Shown piece after piece: positions 33,196-41,581 of a DNA stretch of 64,000 bases; position 1 is the first letter of the stretch; every line of letters begins with the position of its first letter. The translations under genes and the position numbers were made by a program. The stretch spans positions 2,108,001 to 2,172,000 of the forward strand of contig NZ_CP108427.1 of the NCBI RefSeq assembly GCF_035982055.1, in the 5' to 3' direction. The stretch comes from Streptomyces sp. NBC_01288. GTDB lineage: Bacteria; Actinomycetota; Actinomycetes; Streptomycetales; Streptomycetaceae. The notes under the pieces are model-generated. The model worked only from the letters and a program-made list of their open reading frames with translations. It did not search any database and was not told where the DNA came from.

Positions 33196-34625
33196 CGTGA
33201 CTCCAACTCCCCTGCCGTGCGCAGGTGTTGTACGTGTTCGAGATGCTCTAGGTGCTGTACGGCGTACGAACGCCAGGGACGCCACGCATCCGGAATGTCA
33301 ACGCCGGGCGGTGCCACATCGGGGTCGCCGAGGGCGCGGGTACGGATGACGGCAACGGTGTCGGCGCCCATGCCGGGCAGCGCGAGCAGGGCCTCCTCCG
33401 CGTCGTCCCGGTCGACGCCGGCGTCGAGCCGTACCGTGCCGTCGGCCAGGGCGGTGGCGAGGGCGGCCAGGGGTTCGCCCGGGGCGGCGTCCACCAGTGC
33501 GGACGGCTCGGGGAAGAGGTGGGTGAGGCCGCCGGAGGGAGCGTCCAACAGCTTCCCGCACCGCCGCACCAGCCGCTCGGCCTCCGCCCGCCCGACCAGC
33601 GCCCGTACGGCGAGTTCCTCCGGGTCGGCGGTGCCCGGTGAGCGCAGGCCGGGTCGGGCGGCGACGAGCGGGGCGAGCCGGGGATCGGCGCCGAGCCGTT
33701 CGTCGACGGCGTACGGGTCGGCGTCCAGGTCGAAGAGTCGTCGTAGGCGCTGGACGGCGGTGGTCAGGTCGCGGTGGTCGGTGAGGTGCAGACGGGCGTC
33801 GAGCCAGCCGCCGGGGTGGGCGGGGGGCGCGGTCCTGAGGGCGCCGGGGCGCTCGTCGACGGCGACGATTCCGGTGCCGTAGGGGAGGCGGAGGGTACGG
33901 CGGTAGGTGCGGCGGCCGGGGGTGCCGGTGATCTCCTCGACGCCGGGGACGGCCTCGCGTGCGAGCAGGTCGAAGACGGCGGCGGACTGGTACGGGCCCC
34001 GGTGGGCGAGCCGCAACGGGATTCCGGCGGACGGTCCGGTGCCCTTCGCCGGTGCCTTGGGCGCGTGGGGCGTCTTCGCCGTCCGCAACTCGCTCGGGGT
34101 CGACGCGTACACGGCGCGGATCGTGTCGTTGAACTGGCGGACGCTGGCGAACCCGGCGGCGAACGCGATCTCCGTGATCGGCAGATCGGTGGTCTGCACC
34201 AACACCCGTGCGGTGTGCGCCCGTTGGGCCCGGGCGAGGGCGACCGGCCCGGCACCGAGTTCGGCGGTGAGCTGCCGCTGGACCTGCCGCGCGCTGTAGC
34301 CGAGCCGCACGGCGAGCCCGGCGACACCCTCGCGGTCCACGACGCCGTCGCCGATGAGCCGCATGGCGCGGCCGACTACATCGGCGCGCGCGTTCCACTC
34401 GGCCGACCCCGGCACGGCGTCCGGACGGCACCGCCGGCAGGCCCGGAACCCCGAGCCCTGCGCGGCGGCGGCCGTCGCGAAGAACCGCACGTTGCGCCGC
34501 TTCGGCGTCACGGCCGGGCAACTGGGCCGGCAGTAGATCCCGGTCGTGGCGACCCCGAAGAAGAACTCCCCGTCGAACCGGGCATCCCGGCTCCGCACGG
34601 CTTCGTACCTGGTGTCTTCGTCCAT
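33192..34625 (-). CDS. AdaA-AlkA fusion: alkylation-responsive regulator and DNA glycosylase
   Basis: A 477-residue bifunctional protein. The N-terminal Ada metal domain (about 1-70) has GVATTGIYCRPSCPAVTPKRRNVRFF and FRACRRCRPD; these four cysteines bind zinc and accept methyl from phosphotriesters. An AraC-type HTH (about 75-180) has VAGLAVRLGYSARQVQRQL and ITEIAFAAGFASVRQFNDTIR. The AlkA part (about 195-477) has a helix-hairpin-helix region with LLALPGMGADTVAVIRTRALGDPDV and the catalytic Asp. It probably activates its own operon after methylation damage. The MGMT domain of classical Ada is supplied separately by the coupled ogt gene. Confidence 0.94.
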   Translation of the reverse strand: MDEDTRYEAVRSRDARFDGEFFFGVATTGIYCRPSCPAVTPKRRNVRFFATAAAAQGSGFRACRRCRPDAVPGSAEWNARADVVGRAMRLIGDGVVDREGVAGLAVRLGYSARQVQRQLTAELGAGPVALARAQRAHTARVLVQTTDLPITEIAFAAGFASVRQFNDTIRAVYASTPSELRTAKTPHAPKAPAKGTGPSAGIPLRLAHRGPYQSAAVFDLLAREAVPGVEEITGTPGRRTYRRTLRLPYGTGIVAVDERPGALRTAPPAHPGGWLDARLHLTDHRDLTTAVQRLRRLFDLDADPYAVDERLGADPRLAPLVAARPGLRSPGTADPEELAVRALVGRAEAERLVRRCGKLLDAPSGGLTHLFPEPSALVDAAPGEPLAALATALADGTVRLDAGVDRDDAEEALLALPGMGADTVAVIRTRALGDPDVAPPGVDIPDAWRPWRSYAVQHLEHLEHVQHLRTAGELESR

Positions 34626-34737
34626 CACGCCGTCCAGTCTCCGCCATCCCCGGGGGTGGGGCTGGCGGAAATCGGACGGAGTGTTGACCCGGTGCCGGGC
34701 TGGGCAGGGCCGGACTGCCTGCCTGCCGGGGACGCGG

Positions 34738-35859
34738 CTAAGCCCAGCGCCCCCGCTTCGCCTCCATCGCCGCCTTCCCCTCCGCCCCCTTCCGCTTCCA
34801 GTCGCGGCGCAGTTCGGCGCGGGCGCGGGCGTCGGTCTTGGCGACGATCCACTGGTTCTCGCGCATGAGCTTGCGGTAACTGTCGAGCCGGCGTTCGGGA
34901 AGTTCACCGGAGTCGAGGGCGGCGAGGACCGCGCAACCAGGTTCGGCGGTGTGGGCACAGTCGTGGAAGCGGCACTGTCCGGCCAGTTCCGCGATCTCGG
35001 CGAAGACCTGCCCGACCCCGGTCTGCGCGTCCCACAGCCCGACACCGCGCAGCCCCGGCGTGTCGATCAGCACCCCACCACCCGGCAGGGCGAGCAGGTT
35101 GCGCGTGGTGGTCGTATGACGGCCCTTGCCGTCGACGTCACGCGTCGCCTGGACGTCCATCACGTCCTCACCGATCAGCGCGTTCGCGAGCGTCGACTTG
35201 CCCGCACCGGACTGCCCGAGCAGCACGGACGTACCGCCGGCGGCGACCGCGGCGAGCACGTCGACCCCGTCCCCGGTGGCGGCGCTGACGGCCAGCACCG
35301 GCACGCCCGGCGCCGTCGTCTCCACGTCCTGGACGAGATACGACAACGTCACCGCGTCCGGCACCAGGTCGGCCTTGGTCAGCACGACCACGGGCCGGGC
35401 ACCGGACTCCCACGCGAGCGCGAGAAACCGTTCGATGCGGCCGAGGTCGAGGTCCCCGGTCAGCGGTACGGCCACGATCGCGTGGTCGACATTGGCCGCG
35501 AGGATCTGCCCCTCGGACCGCTTGGAGGAGGTGGAACGCACGAACGCGGTACGGCGCGGCAGATACGTCCGTACGTACCGCGGGTTACCGCCTTCGGGGT
35601 CGACAGCGACCCAGTCGCCCGTGCACACGACCTTCATCGGGTCACGCGGGACGACGAACTCGGTGTCGGCACGGACGGTGCCGGCCGACGTGACGACATC
35701 GCAGAGGCCACGGTCGACCCGTACGACCCGGCCGGGCAGGAGACCCCGCTCGGCGAACGGGACGAACTCGGCCTCCCAGTCCGCATCCCAGCCGTACGGC
35801 TGGAGCGGATGCACGGAAGCGGAAGACGAGAACGAACCCGGGAGGGAGGAGAAAGACAA
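34738..35859 (-). CDS. rsgA: Ribosome small-subunit-dependent GTPase A
   Basis: A 373-residue circularly permuted GTPase for late 30S maturation. An N-terminal OB domain (about 35-110) has GRVVRVDRGLCDVV. The G domain begins with G4 (VVLTKADL), then VLAVSA (G5), then the P-loop LLGQSGAGKSTLANAL (G1) and DTPGLRG (G3). The C-terminal zinc knuckle is CRFHDCAHTAEPGC. The TTG at 35859 follows AAGGGT at six bases. A GTG 15 bases upstream lacks a site. A 23-codon ORF with a strong ribosome site lies 61 bases upstream. A damaged second copy of both lies near 40.3-40.7 kb. Confidence 0.93.
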   Translation of the reverse strand: MSFSSLPGSFSSSASVHPLQPYGWDADWEAEFVPFAERGLLPGRVVRVDRGLCDVVTSAGTVRADTEFVVPRDPMKVVCTGDWVAVDPEGGNPRYVRTYLPRRTAFVRSTSSKRSEGQILAANVDHAIVAVPLTGDLDLGRIERFLALAWESGARPVVVLTKADLVPDAVTLSYLVQDVETTAPGVPVLAVSAATGDGVDVLAAVAAGGTSVLLGQSGAGKSTLANALIGEDVMDVQATRDVDGKGRHTTTTRNLLALPGGGVLIDTPGLRGVGLWDAQTGVGQVFAEIAELAGQCRFHDCAHTAEPGCAVLAALDSGELPERRLDSYRKLMRENQWIVAKTDARARAELRRDWKRKGAEGKAAMEAKRGRWA

Positions 35860-35920
35860 GGGGTGACCCTTCACAAGGGTGGCCCCGGCACCGCGCACAC
35901 AGACGCGGGAGGAAGAGAGG

Positions 35921-35992
35921 TCAGCCGGAGACCACGGGAGTGGACTTGATGAACTTCCGGATGCGGGCAGCGCCCATCTCAACGACAGCCAT
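35921..35992 (-). CDS. 23-residue ORF upstream of rsgA
   Basis: ATG to TGA encodes a 23-residue peptide beginning MAVVEMGAARIRKFIKST. The ribosome site GGGAGGTG six bases before the ATG is among the best in the window. The middle is basic and could be amphipathic. It lies 61 bases before rsgA on the same strand, so it could be a leader peptide or an independent small protein. A related frame with the same AR..K.IKST core occurs beside the decayed rsgA copy, but with TGA changed to TGG. I know no family for it. Confidence 0.6.
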   Translation of the reverse strand: MAVVEMGAARIRKFIKSTPVVSG

Positions 35993-36457
35993 CGGTCACA
36001 CCTCCCATATGCACTCAACCGACAGTGGCGACCAACCGGCCACCACTGGGACGAGAAGAAACCTAGCCGCCGACTTCCACGGAGCGCCAACCATTATTCG
36101 ACGAGGAGTCAGGGCGCATCTCAAGCCCGGCGCATCTCACGCCCCGGGACAGACGCTGTTCATCCAGGCACTCATCTGATTGGTTCAGGCCAACTTCCGA
36201 TCGTCATGGGTATCTCTTGACCCTCAGGTTCCACCTGTGACTAAGTTGATCTCCTTGCGGGGAGCCCAACCAGGCTGCCCGCAAAGGGACTTCGCCGACC
36301 AGAGATACCGGTCGGCAGCGGGGGGACACATCGTCAAGCCTGAGGGCCGGCATACGCATGCCCGCACAGGGCGCGGGTCCACGTATGCGCATGTTCCCCA
36401 TTCGCACCGTCCCGTGTGCCCATCAGCGATCCCCGAACAGCGAGGAGAGGCTGTCTC
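35993..36457. promoter_or_regulatory. Divergent gap with two tandem hairpins before the DUF1906 gene
   Basis: A 465-base gap without a gene. It contains two stem-loops: 36255-36284 (ttgcggggagcc / ggctgcccgcaa, 11 of 12 paired, 6-base loop) and 36294-36316 (gccgacc / ggtcggc, 9-base loop). They sit about 140-200 bases before the DUF1906 start and could form a transcribed leader. The part nearest the short ORF is AT-rich and probably carries its promoter. Confidence 0.5.
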
Positions 36458-38860
36458 ATGGCCGACGAAAAAGTTCTTGCCGCCCAGCAGTGGGTCAACA
36501 CCACCTACGGTTCGGTGGCGGGATACGCGGCGTGCCCCGAGAACGGGCAGACCGGCTGGTCCACCATGTACAGCCTGACGATGGGTCTGCAACACGAGCT
36601 GGGAATCAGCCCTGTTGTGGCCAACTTCGGCGCCGGCACCCTCTCAGCGGTGGCCGCCCTGGGAAACATCGGAATCGGCTGGCAGACGAAAGCGAACATC
36701 GTCAAAATCATCCGTCACGGGCTCTTCTGCAAGGGCTACTGGGGCGGGGACACCGGGGTGGTGTCCTTCGACTCCGCCGCCGCCGCGTCGGTCGACCTGA
36801 TGAAGGAGAACATGGGCCTCGTCCGCGATGGCGGGGTGGTCCAGCCCAAGGTCCTCAAGGCGATTCTCAACATGGACGCCTACGCCGTCCTGTCCGGCGG
36901 CGACGACAAGATCAGATCCATTCAGCAGTGGCTCAACGGCCGCTACTGGACGCGGAGTACATGCACCATCGGCCCTACCGACGGCCACTACTCCCGCGAT
37001 GTCCAGCAGGCTCTGATGAAGGCCGTCCAGATCGAGGGCGGCATACCGGAGGCCCAGGCGACCGGAAACTTCGGCGCCGGAACCCAGGCCGTGCTCAAGG
37101 CCCATTCCGTGGGCCCCGGCTCGTCCGGAATCTTCATGCAACTCTTCTCCGCGGCCTGCGTGTTCAACGAACCCGTTCTCACGGCCGCCAAGGACGATCA
37201 GCGCACCCACTTCACCGACACCTGGGACTCCGACATCTCGGGCTGGGTCAGCGGCTTCCAGACGTTCTCCGGGTTCGCCAAGTCCGAGCGCTCGGGTGTG
37301 GGCGACTACCTGACCTGGGCCCAACTCCTGGTGTCCATGGGCGATCCCGACCGCGCGGCCACCGGATCCGACACCGCGTACACCATCACGGCGTCGCGGG
37401 CACAGCGGATGCGCGACGACAAGTACCTGTATGTCGGCCGCTACCTGAACGAGGCCTCGGCCGGCGGCGGTTCGAAGATGTTGGAGGAAGGCGAACTCGA
37501 CGACATCTTCGGCGCGGGCCTGCGCGTCTTCCCCATCTTCCAGGACAACGGGAGAACCCTCGCCGAGTACAACTCCCCCAACGGCTACGCCCACGGCCGG
37601 CTGGCCCATGACCAGGCGGTCCACTTCGGGTTCAACCGGGGCACTGTGATCTACTTCGCCGTCGATTACGATGCGACCGTGGAGGACATGCCGAGGATCC
37701 TGGAGTACTTCCGGGGTGTCACCTCCGGCCTCGCCTCCAAGGGAAAGCGTTACGTGCACGGCGTGTACGGCTCCAGAAACGTGTGCGCCCAGGTGACGCA
37801 GGAGACCTACGCCAGATACTCGTTCGTCTCCGGAATGTCCTGGGGATTCTCCGGCAATCTCGGCTTCCCGCTCCCCGCGAACTGGTCCTTCAACCAGATC
37901 AAGGAATACCAGGTAACCAACGGCACCGACGTGTTCGCCCTGGACCGTGACGTACACCGGGACGGTGCCGACACCGGACAGGGCGACGTCAACCACGTCG
38001 TCTCCCCCGCGGCCTCCCTCCTCGCGAACATCGACCAGTTGTACGCCCTGGCGCAGAACTACGGCAGCGGGGACCCGAACCGGCTCGTCACCGACTACTA
38101 CCGCCAGGCGCGTTACTCGGACTACAGGTGGACGCAGCTGATAGGCGACGTCGACTGGGACTTCGTCGCCTACGCCGACAGCCACGGGGCGGAATTGCTC
38201 TCCGAATTCACCGACCCCTTCACGGGACAGGCCCTTGGCCCCCAGCATCTGCTCGCCACCACCGCCGGGCACATGATCAAGCCACCCCTGGTCGACCACA
38301 GCCACGCCAACGCGGGTGATGTCGCCGGATGGGCCGGAGACGTCATGACGTTCTACGGGAACTGGCGTCACGACAGCGACTCGGTCGCCTCCGGCTACAC
38401 CTACTGCACCGACTACATGGCGAAGATCGGCGTCTCCTCCAGCTTCAGCTTCGAGGATCTCGTCGAGGACGTGGACGGGTTCCACCTCGCCGAGAAGCTG
38501 CGAGCCGGCAAGGCCATCACCACGGCCCTGCGCGAGCACTACGAACAGACCGGCGGAGCGACCCGTTTCCAGGACTTCCTGTCCAAGCGGTTCGACAGCA
38601 CGCGGTCCACGGCGCAGGACGCCGCGCACTACATCCTCACCGCGCTGGACTCCCCGATCATCAACCTCGGACGGGTCGCGCTCGAATACGATGGCGGAGG
38701 AGTTCTCATCGTCCTGTCCCACACGCTCCCGGACAACCTGCTCCAGCCCTTCTGTCTCGGTTTCGCGGAAACGCTGTTCGCCCGCGCCGGACTGGAGGAG
38801 AGCAGCCGGGCGACGCTGCTGGCCAACCACGCCAAGCTCTTCTCGGGCTCCGCCGGCTGA
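36458..38860 (+). CDS. Multidomain DUF1906 (GH25-like) protein with duplicated peptidoglycan-binding-like modules
   Basis: An 800-residue protein. Two related N-terminal modules, about 1-140 (QQWVNTTYG...LQHELGI...NFGAGTLSAV) and 145-230 (QQWLNGRYW...VQIEGGI...NFGAGTQAVL), resemble peptidoglycan-binding domains. Residues about 318-485 match DUF1906 (Rv2525c-like glycoside-hydrolase fold), with LYVGRYLNE, GLRVFPIFQDNG and VIYFAVDYDAT (acidic residues after the strand). The C-terminal ~300 residues are unrecognised. No signal peptide or membrane segment is visible, although wall glycan is the expected target. GAGGAGAGG lies before the ATG. The next gene starts on its stop (TGATG), and a third overlaps that one. 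Confidence 0.85.
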   Translation: MADEKVLAAQQWVNTTYGSVAGYAACPENGQTGWSTMYSLTMGLQHELGISPVVANFGAGTLSAVAALGNIGIGWQTKANIVKIIRHGLFCKGYWGGDTGVVSFDSAAAASVDLMKENMGLVRDGGVVQPKVLKAILNMDAYAVLSGGDDKIRSIQQWLNGRYWTRSTCTIGPTDGHYSRDVQQALMKAVQIEGGIPEAQATGNFGAGTQAVLKAHSVGPGSSGIFMQLFSAACVFNEPVLTAAKDDQRTHFTDTWDSDISGWVSGFQTFSGFAKSERSGVGDYLTWAQLLVSMGDPDRAATGSDTAYTITASRAQRMRDDKYLYVGRYLNEASAGGGSKMLEEGELDDIFGAGLRVFPIFQDNGRTLAEYNSPNGYAHGRLAHDQAVHFGFNRGTVIYFAVDYDATVEDMPRILEYFRGVTSGLASKGKRYVHGVYGSRNVCAQVTQETYARYSFVSGMSWGFSGNLGFPLPANWSFNQIKEYQVTNGTDVFALDRDVHRDGADTGQGDVNHVVSPAASLLANIDQLYALAQNYGSGDPNRLVTDYYRQARYSDYRWTQLIGDVDWDFVAYADSHGAELLSEFTDPFTGQALGPQHLLATTAGHMIKPPLVDHSHANAGDVAGWAGDVMTFYGNWRHDSDSVASGYTYCTDYMAKIGVSSSFSFEDLVEDVDGFHLAEKLRAGKAITTALREHYEQTGGATRFQDFLSKRFDSTRSTAQDAAHYILTALDSPIINLGRVALEYDGGGVLIVLSHTLPDNLLQPFCLGFAETLFARAGLEESSRATLLANHAKLFSGSAG

Positions 38861-39252
38861 TGGGTTCCTGGTTCCTGGCGGTTCTCCTCGTGGCGTGCGG
38901 CCTCGCATTCGTCAGGTTCCACGAGGGCCGGCGGCTCGTCGGCATCATCAAGGCCTCCGCCACCACGGGGATTCTCTGCTACGTGCTCGGCTGCCTCCAG
39001 GTCGCCATGACCATCCCGGCACACGCATGCCCCGACCAGCTCGAACTGCGCCCCACGGTCCATCTCATCCGATACGACAGCGGCATTCTGCCGCCGCAGG
39101 CGACATGCCACTGGGACAACGGAACGCACCAGGACTTCGTGAGCGGCTGGATCAATCCACTCGCCCTTGTCTGCGCGACCGTCCTGACGGCCAGCCTGGT
39201 GGCGGCGTCTGTCCTCGCCTACCGCCGCCACCGGAAAGGACGCACACCTTGA
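38860..39252 (+). CDS. Small two-helix membrane protein
   Basis: A 130-residue protein. One or two hydrophobic segments at the N-terminus (MGSWFLAVLLVACGLAFVRF; ATTGILCYVLGCLQVAMTI) are followed by an outside loop of ~50 residues with two cysteines (HACPDQLELRP, PQATCHWDNGTH). A last helix (LALVCATVLTASLVAASVLAY) and a basic tail complete it. I do not recognise a family. Its ATG overlaps the stop of the DUF1906 gene by one base, so the two are coupled. A role in export or holding of the DUF1906 product is only a guess. Confidence 0.75.
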   Translation: MGSWFLAVLLVACGLAFVRFHEGRRLVGIIKASATTGILCYVLGCLQVAMTIPAHACPDQLELRPTVHLIRYDSGILPPQATCHWDNGTHQDFVSGWINPLALVCATVLTASLVAASVLAYRRHRKGRTP

Positions 39253-39944
39253 AGGACACCGCTCTCCCCGCCCGCACGCTGACCCGCCGTCAGGCCCTCG
39301 GCCTCGCCGCGGGCATCACCGCCGGAACCCTCGTCGTCACGAGTCAGAGCGCCCAGGCAGCCCCGTGGCCGAGCGGATGGCGGGGCAGACGGACCCAGAA
39401 CCACTGGCCGGTCGTTGACGCCGCCGACACGGAGGCCTCGCGGATCGAGGGCACCAACGTCTCCGTCCCCCTCCTGAAGGGCGACGTCACCACCGTACTT
39501 CTGCACGTAGTCCGCCGGTTCAGCTACGAGATCGACATGCTCCGCCCCGGCGACGTCCAGGGGTACTCGACCGACCGGGCCGTCGGTGCGGATTTCGAGT
39601 CGAACCGTCTGTCCGGTACGGCGATCACGATCCGCCCACTCTTCTACCCGCTCGGGGCGCAGAAGGGCACCGGGCTCTCCGACCTGGAGAAAGTGGTCGT
39701 CGCGGACATCCTCGCCGACTGCCGGGGAGTCGTCGGCTGGGGCGGGAACGCGGACCCCGTCAAGGAGTCCCACTTCCAGATCAACGTCGGCCCCGGTGAT
39801 CTCGAACTGAACCGTCTCGCCGCCCGCATCCGTGGCGAGGACGCCTCCCCCGGCACCGGCGCCGGTTCGATCGACCCGTTCCTCCCGACGCGCCGCAGGA
39901 AGGCCGCGGCGTACCTCAAGGACGTGCCCACTCCGGCGCCCTAA
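39249..39944 (+). CDS. Tat-exported M15-peptidase-like protein
   Basis: A 231-residue protein with a twin-arginine signal (RTLTRRQALGLAAGITAGTL...SAQA, cut near residue 38). The mature part resembles the VanY/D-Ala-D-Ala carboxypeptidase (M15) layout: NHWPVV near the start, SNRLSGTAITIRP where SxHxxGxAxD is usual, and KESHFQI near the expected third ligand. The first His and the Asp appear replaced by Arg and Thr, so metal binding is doubtful. The TTG start overlaps the previous stop (TTGA), with GGAAAGGA upstream. A hairpin terminator follows 15 bases after the stop, closing a three-gene unit. Confidence 0.7.
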   Translation: MKDTALPARTLTRRQALGLAAGITAGTLVVTSQSAQAAPWPSGWRGRRTQNHWPVVDAADTEASRIEGTNVSVPLLKGDVTTVLLHVVRRFSYEIDMLRPGDVQGYSTDRAVGADFESNRLSGTAITIRPLFYPLGAQKGTGLSDLEKVVVADILADCRGVVGWGGNADPVKESHFQINVGPGDLELNRLAARIRGEDASPGTGAGSIDPFLPTRRRKAAAYLKDVPTPAP

Positions 39945-39958
39945 TCCTGATCACCCCA

Positions 39959-40000
39959 CTCCTGTGCCCCGGTCGTCGAGCGACGCCCGGGGCACAGGAG
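39959..40000 (+). terminator. Hairpin terminator after the DUF1906 trio
   Basis: A 14-bp perfect stem (ctcctgtgccccgg / ccggggcacaggag) with a 14-base loop, 15 bases after the stop of the Tat-exported protein. Confidence 0.85.
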
Positions 40001-40301
40001 CCACTTCTTCGGTGGGCCACGTGACGTGAGCGGCCTTCGTTCGAACTCGACCGGAGCCATGCGGGCCGCGGTCTCCCGAACCGCCTTTCTCCGTGCAGGA
40101 GTTCACGCTCGACGCACCCTGTACTTCCGACAGGACGCCGCAAACACCTCGGACGTATGGCGCGTGCCCCGGCCGGAAGCGTCGCCAACGGGCAGACACA
40201 TGATGGCGTCCGGATATCCCGGCCGTCCGCATCGGGCATGCCACCCGCTTGTGGTTTGCCTCCGGGCCGTGCCCCGTAGCTCGCCGACGATGATGAGGGA
40301 A

Positions 40302-40556
40302 TCCCACGCGAGCGCGAGAAACCGTTCGATACGGCCGAGGTCGAGATCCCCGGTCAGCGGTACGGCCACGATCGCGTGGTCGACATTGGCCGCGAGGATC
40401 TGCCCCTCGGACCGCTTGGAGGAGGCGGAGCGCCGGTCGACCCGGACAACGCGGCCGGCCAACAGCCCTTCGGCGTCGTAACGGGCGAAACTCATCCGCC
40501 CACCCGTCGTCCCAGCCGTAGCGGGCGAGTGCGAGAAAAGCAGAGCTGGAAGTCAA
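40302..40556 (-). pseudogene. Decayed rsgA fragment
   Basis: A remnant of an rsgA-like gene in the same orientation as the intact one. The block 40302-40433 matches 35408-35539 of rsgA collinearly with about four differences in 132 bases. It encodes SSKRSEGQILAANVDH and LDLGRIERFLALAWDS. Next to it, 171 bases of the intact gene (35540-35710) are missing. The 5' part (to the TTG-equivalent at 40556) is more diverged and carries a frameshift. The whole P-loop, G3 and zinc region are absent, so it cannot be a working GTPase. The uneven similarity suggests later gene conversion from intact rsgA. Confidence 0.88.
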
Positions 40557-40614
40557 GGGAGACCCTTCACAAGGGCGGCCCCGGCGCGCACATGGGCGCG
40601 GTGGAAGAAGAAGG

Positions 40615-40686
40615 CCAACCGGCGGCCACGGAGGTGGACTTGATGCACTTCTGAAGGCGGGCAGGGCCCATCACAGGGACAGCCAT
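40615..40686 (-). pseudogene. Decayed copy of the short ORF upstream of rsgA
   Basis: ATG at 40686 opens MAVPVMGPARLQKCIKST, clearly related to the 23-residue ORF at 35921-35992. Codon 24 is TGG instead of TGA, so the frame runs on to near the rsgA fragment. The strong GGGAGGTG site of the intact copy is replaced by GGTGGCG directly before the ATG. Confidence 0.7.
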
Positions 40687-40746
40687 CGCCACCGGACCAA
40701 CGCGCGCCCAAGACGAGTGCGTTCACCACCTCCTACGACACGACCG

Positions 40747-41514
40747 CTACCAATCGATCTCGGCCAGCAGGAACGGCTCATCCTCGGGAGCCGCCTTCCG
40801 GGCCCGCAGCGCCCGTTCGGCGGGTGCCCCGGCCGGTACACGCAGCGGGGGTTCGGGGTGTTCGATCGTGGCGGCCACCGTCGTGGCCACGTCCTCCGGG
40901 GTGACGAGTTCGCCGCGGAGCGCGGGCAGTGCCTCGTAGAGCGGGGTGTAGGGATCGTTCTCGCCGAGGTGCACCCTGGCGCGCTCTCCGCCGCCCGAGG
41001 AGACCGCGCCGGGCTGGACGACGCTCACCTTGACGCCGAAGTGGCCCGTCTCGATGGCGAGCGTCTCGGCGAGTGCCTCCAACGCCCATTTGCTGGCGCC
41101 GTAGGGGCCGATCATGGGCAGCACCATGCGTCCCTGGATGCTGGAGACGAAGACGAGACGGCCCGCGCCGCGTTCGCGCATGGCGGGCAGCACGGCCTGC
41201 GCCACGCGCAGCGCGCCCAGGGTGTTGACCTGGAAGAGCCGTTCCACCTCGGCGAGCGGGACGCTCTCCAGGGGTGCGCGCACGGTTTCCCCGGCGTTGC
41301 TGACCAGGACGTCGATCTCGCCGGCGTCCCGGACGGCCCGGTCGACGCTTTCCTGGTCGGTGACATCGAGGCGGAGGCGCTGGTCGACGGGGAGGTCGGC
41401 CAGGGTTTCCGGGCGGCGCGCGGTGGCGATCACCCGGTGGCCCCGGCCGGCCAGTTCTACGGCGATGGCTCGGCCGATGCCTTGGGATGCGCCGGTGATG
41501 AGCACGGAGGACAT
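40747..41514 (-). CDS. Short-chain dehydrogenase/reductase
   Basis: A 255-residue NAD(P)-dependent oxidoreductase of the classical SDR type. It has the TGASQGIG cofactor loop near the N-terminus, VSNAGET (NAG motif), catalytic Ser in VFVSSIQG and YGASK (Tyr/Lys). The C-terminal region is lengthened, as in retinol-dehydrogenase-like members. Arg residues after the second strand (TARRPETL) favour NADP. It is the last gene of a minus-strand pair with the short monooxygenase-like gene, downstream of twin operators facing an HxlR regulator. Confidence 0.92.
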   Translation of the reverse strand: MSSVLITGASQGIGRAIAVELAGRGHRVIATARRPETLADLPVDQRLRLDVTDQESVDRAVRDAGEIDVLVSNAGETVRAPLESVPLAEVERLFQVNTLGALRVAQAVLPAMRERGAGRLVFVSSIQGRMVLPMIGPYGASKWALEALAETLAIETGHFGVKVSVVQPGAVSSGGGERARVHLGENDPYTPLYEALPALRGELVTPEDVATTVAATIEHPEPPLRVPAGAPAERALRARKAAPEDEPFLLAEIDW

Positions 41515-41581
41515 GGTGGACCTCGTCTTTCGTGGGGGGCGGCTTTCGTGGGTGTCAGTTTTCGTGGGGGTCGGCGGCGGC

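Noticed and set aside
36180..36578. 132-codon frame upstream of the DUF1906 gene
   Set aside because: It overlaps the DUF1906 start and two hairpins, and has no protein features.
35993..40700. Prophage or integrative element hypothesis for the accessory stretch
   Set aside because: No integrase, tRNA target, phage structural gene or clean attachment repeat; only the rsgA duplication flanks it.
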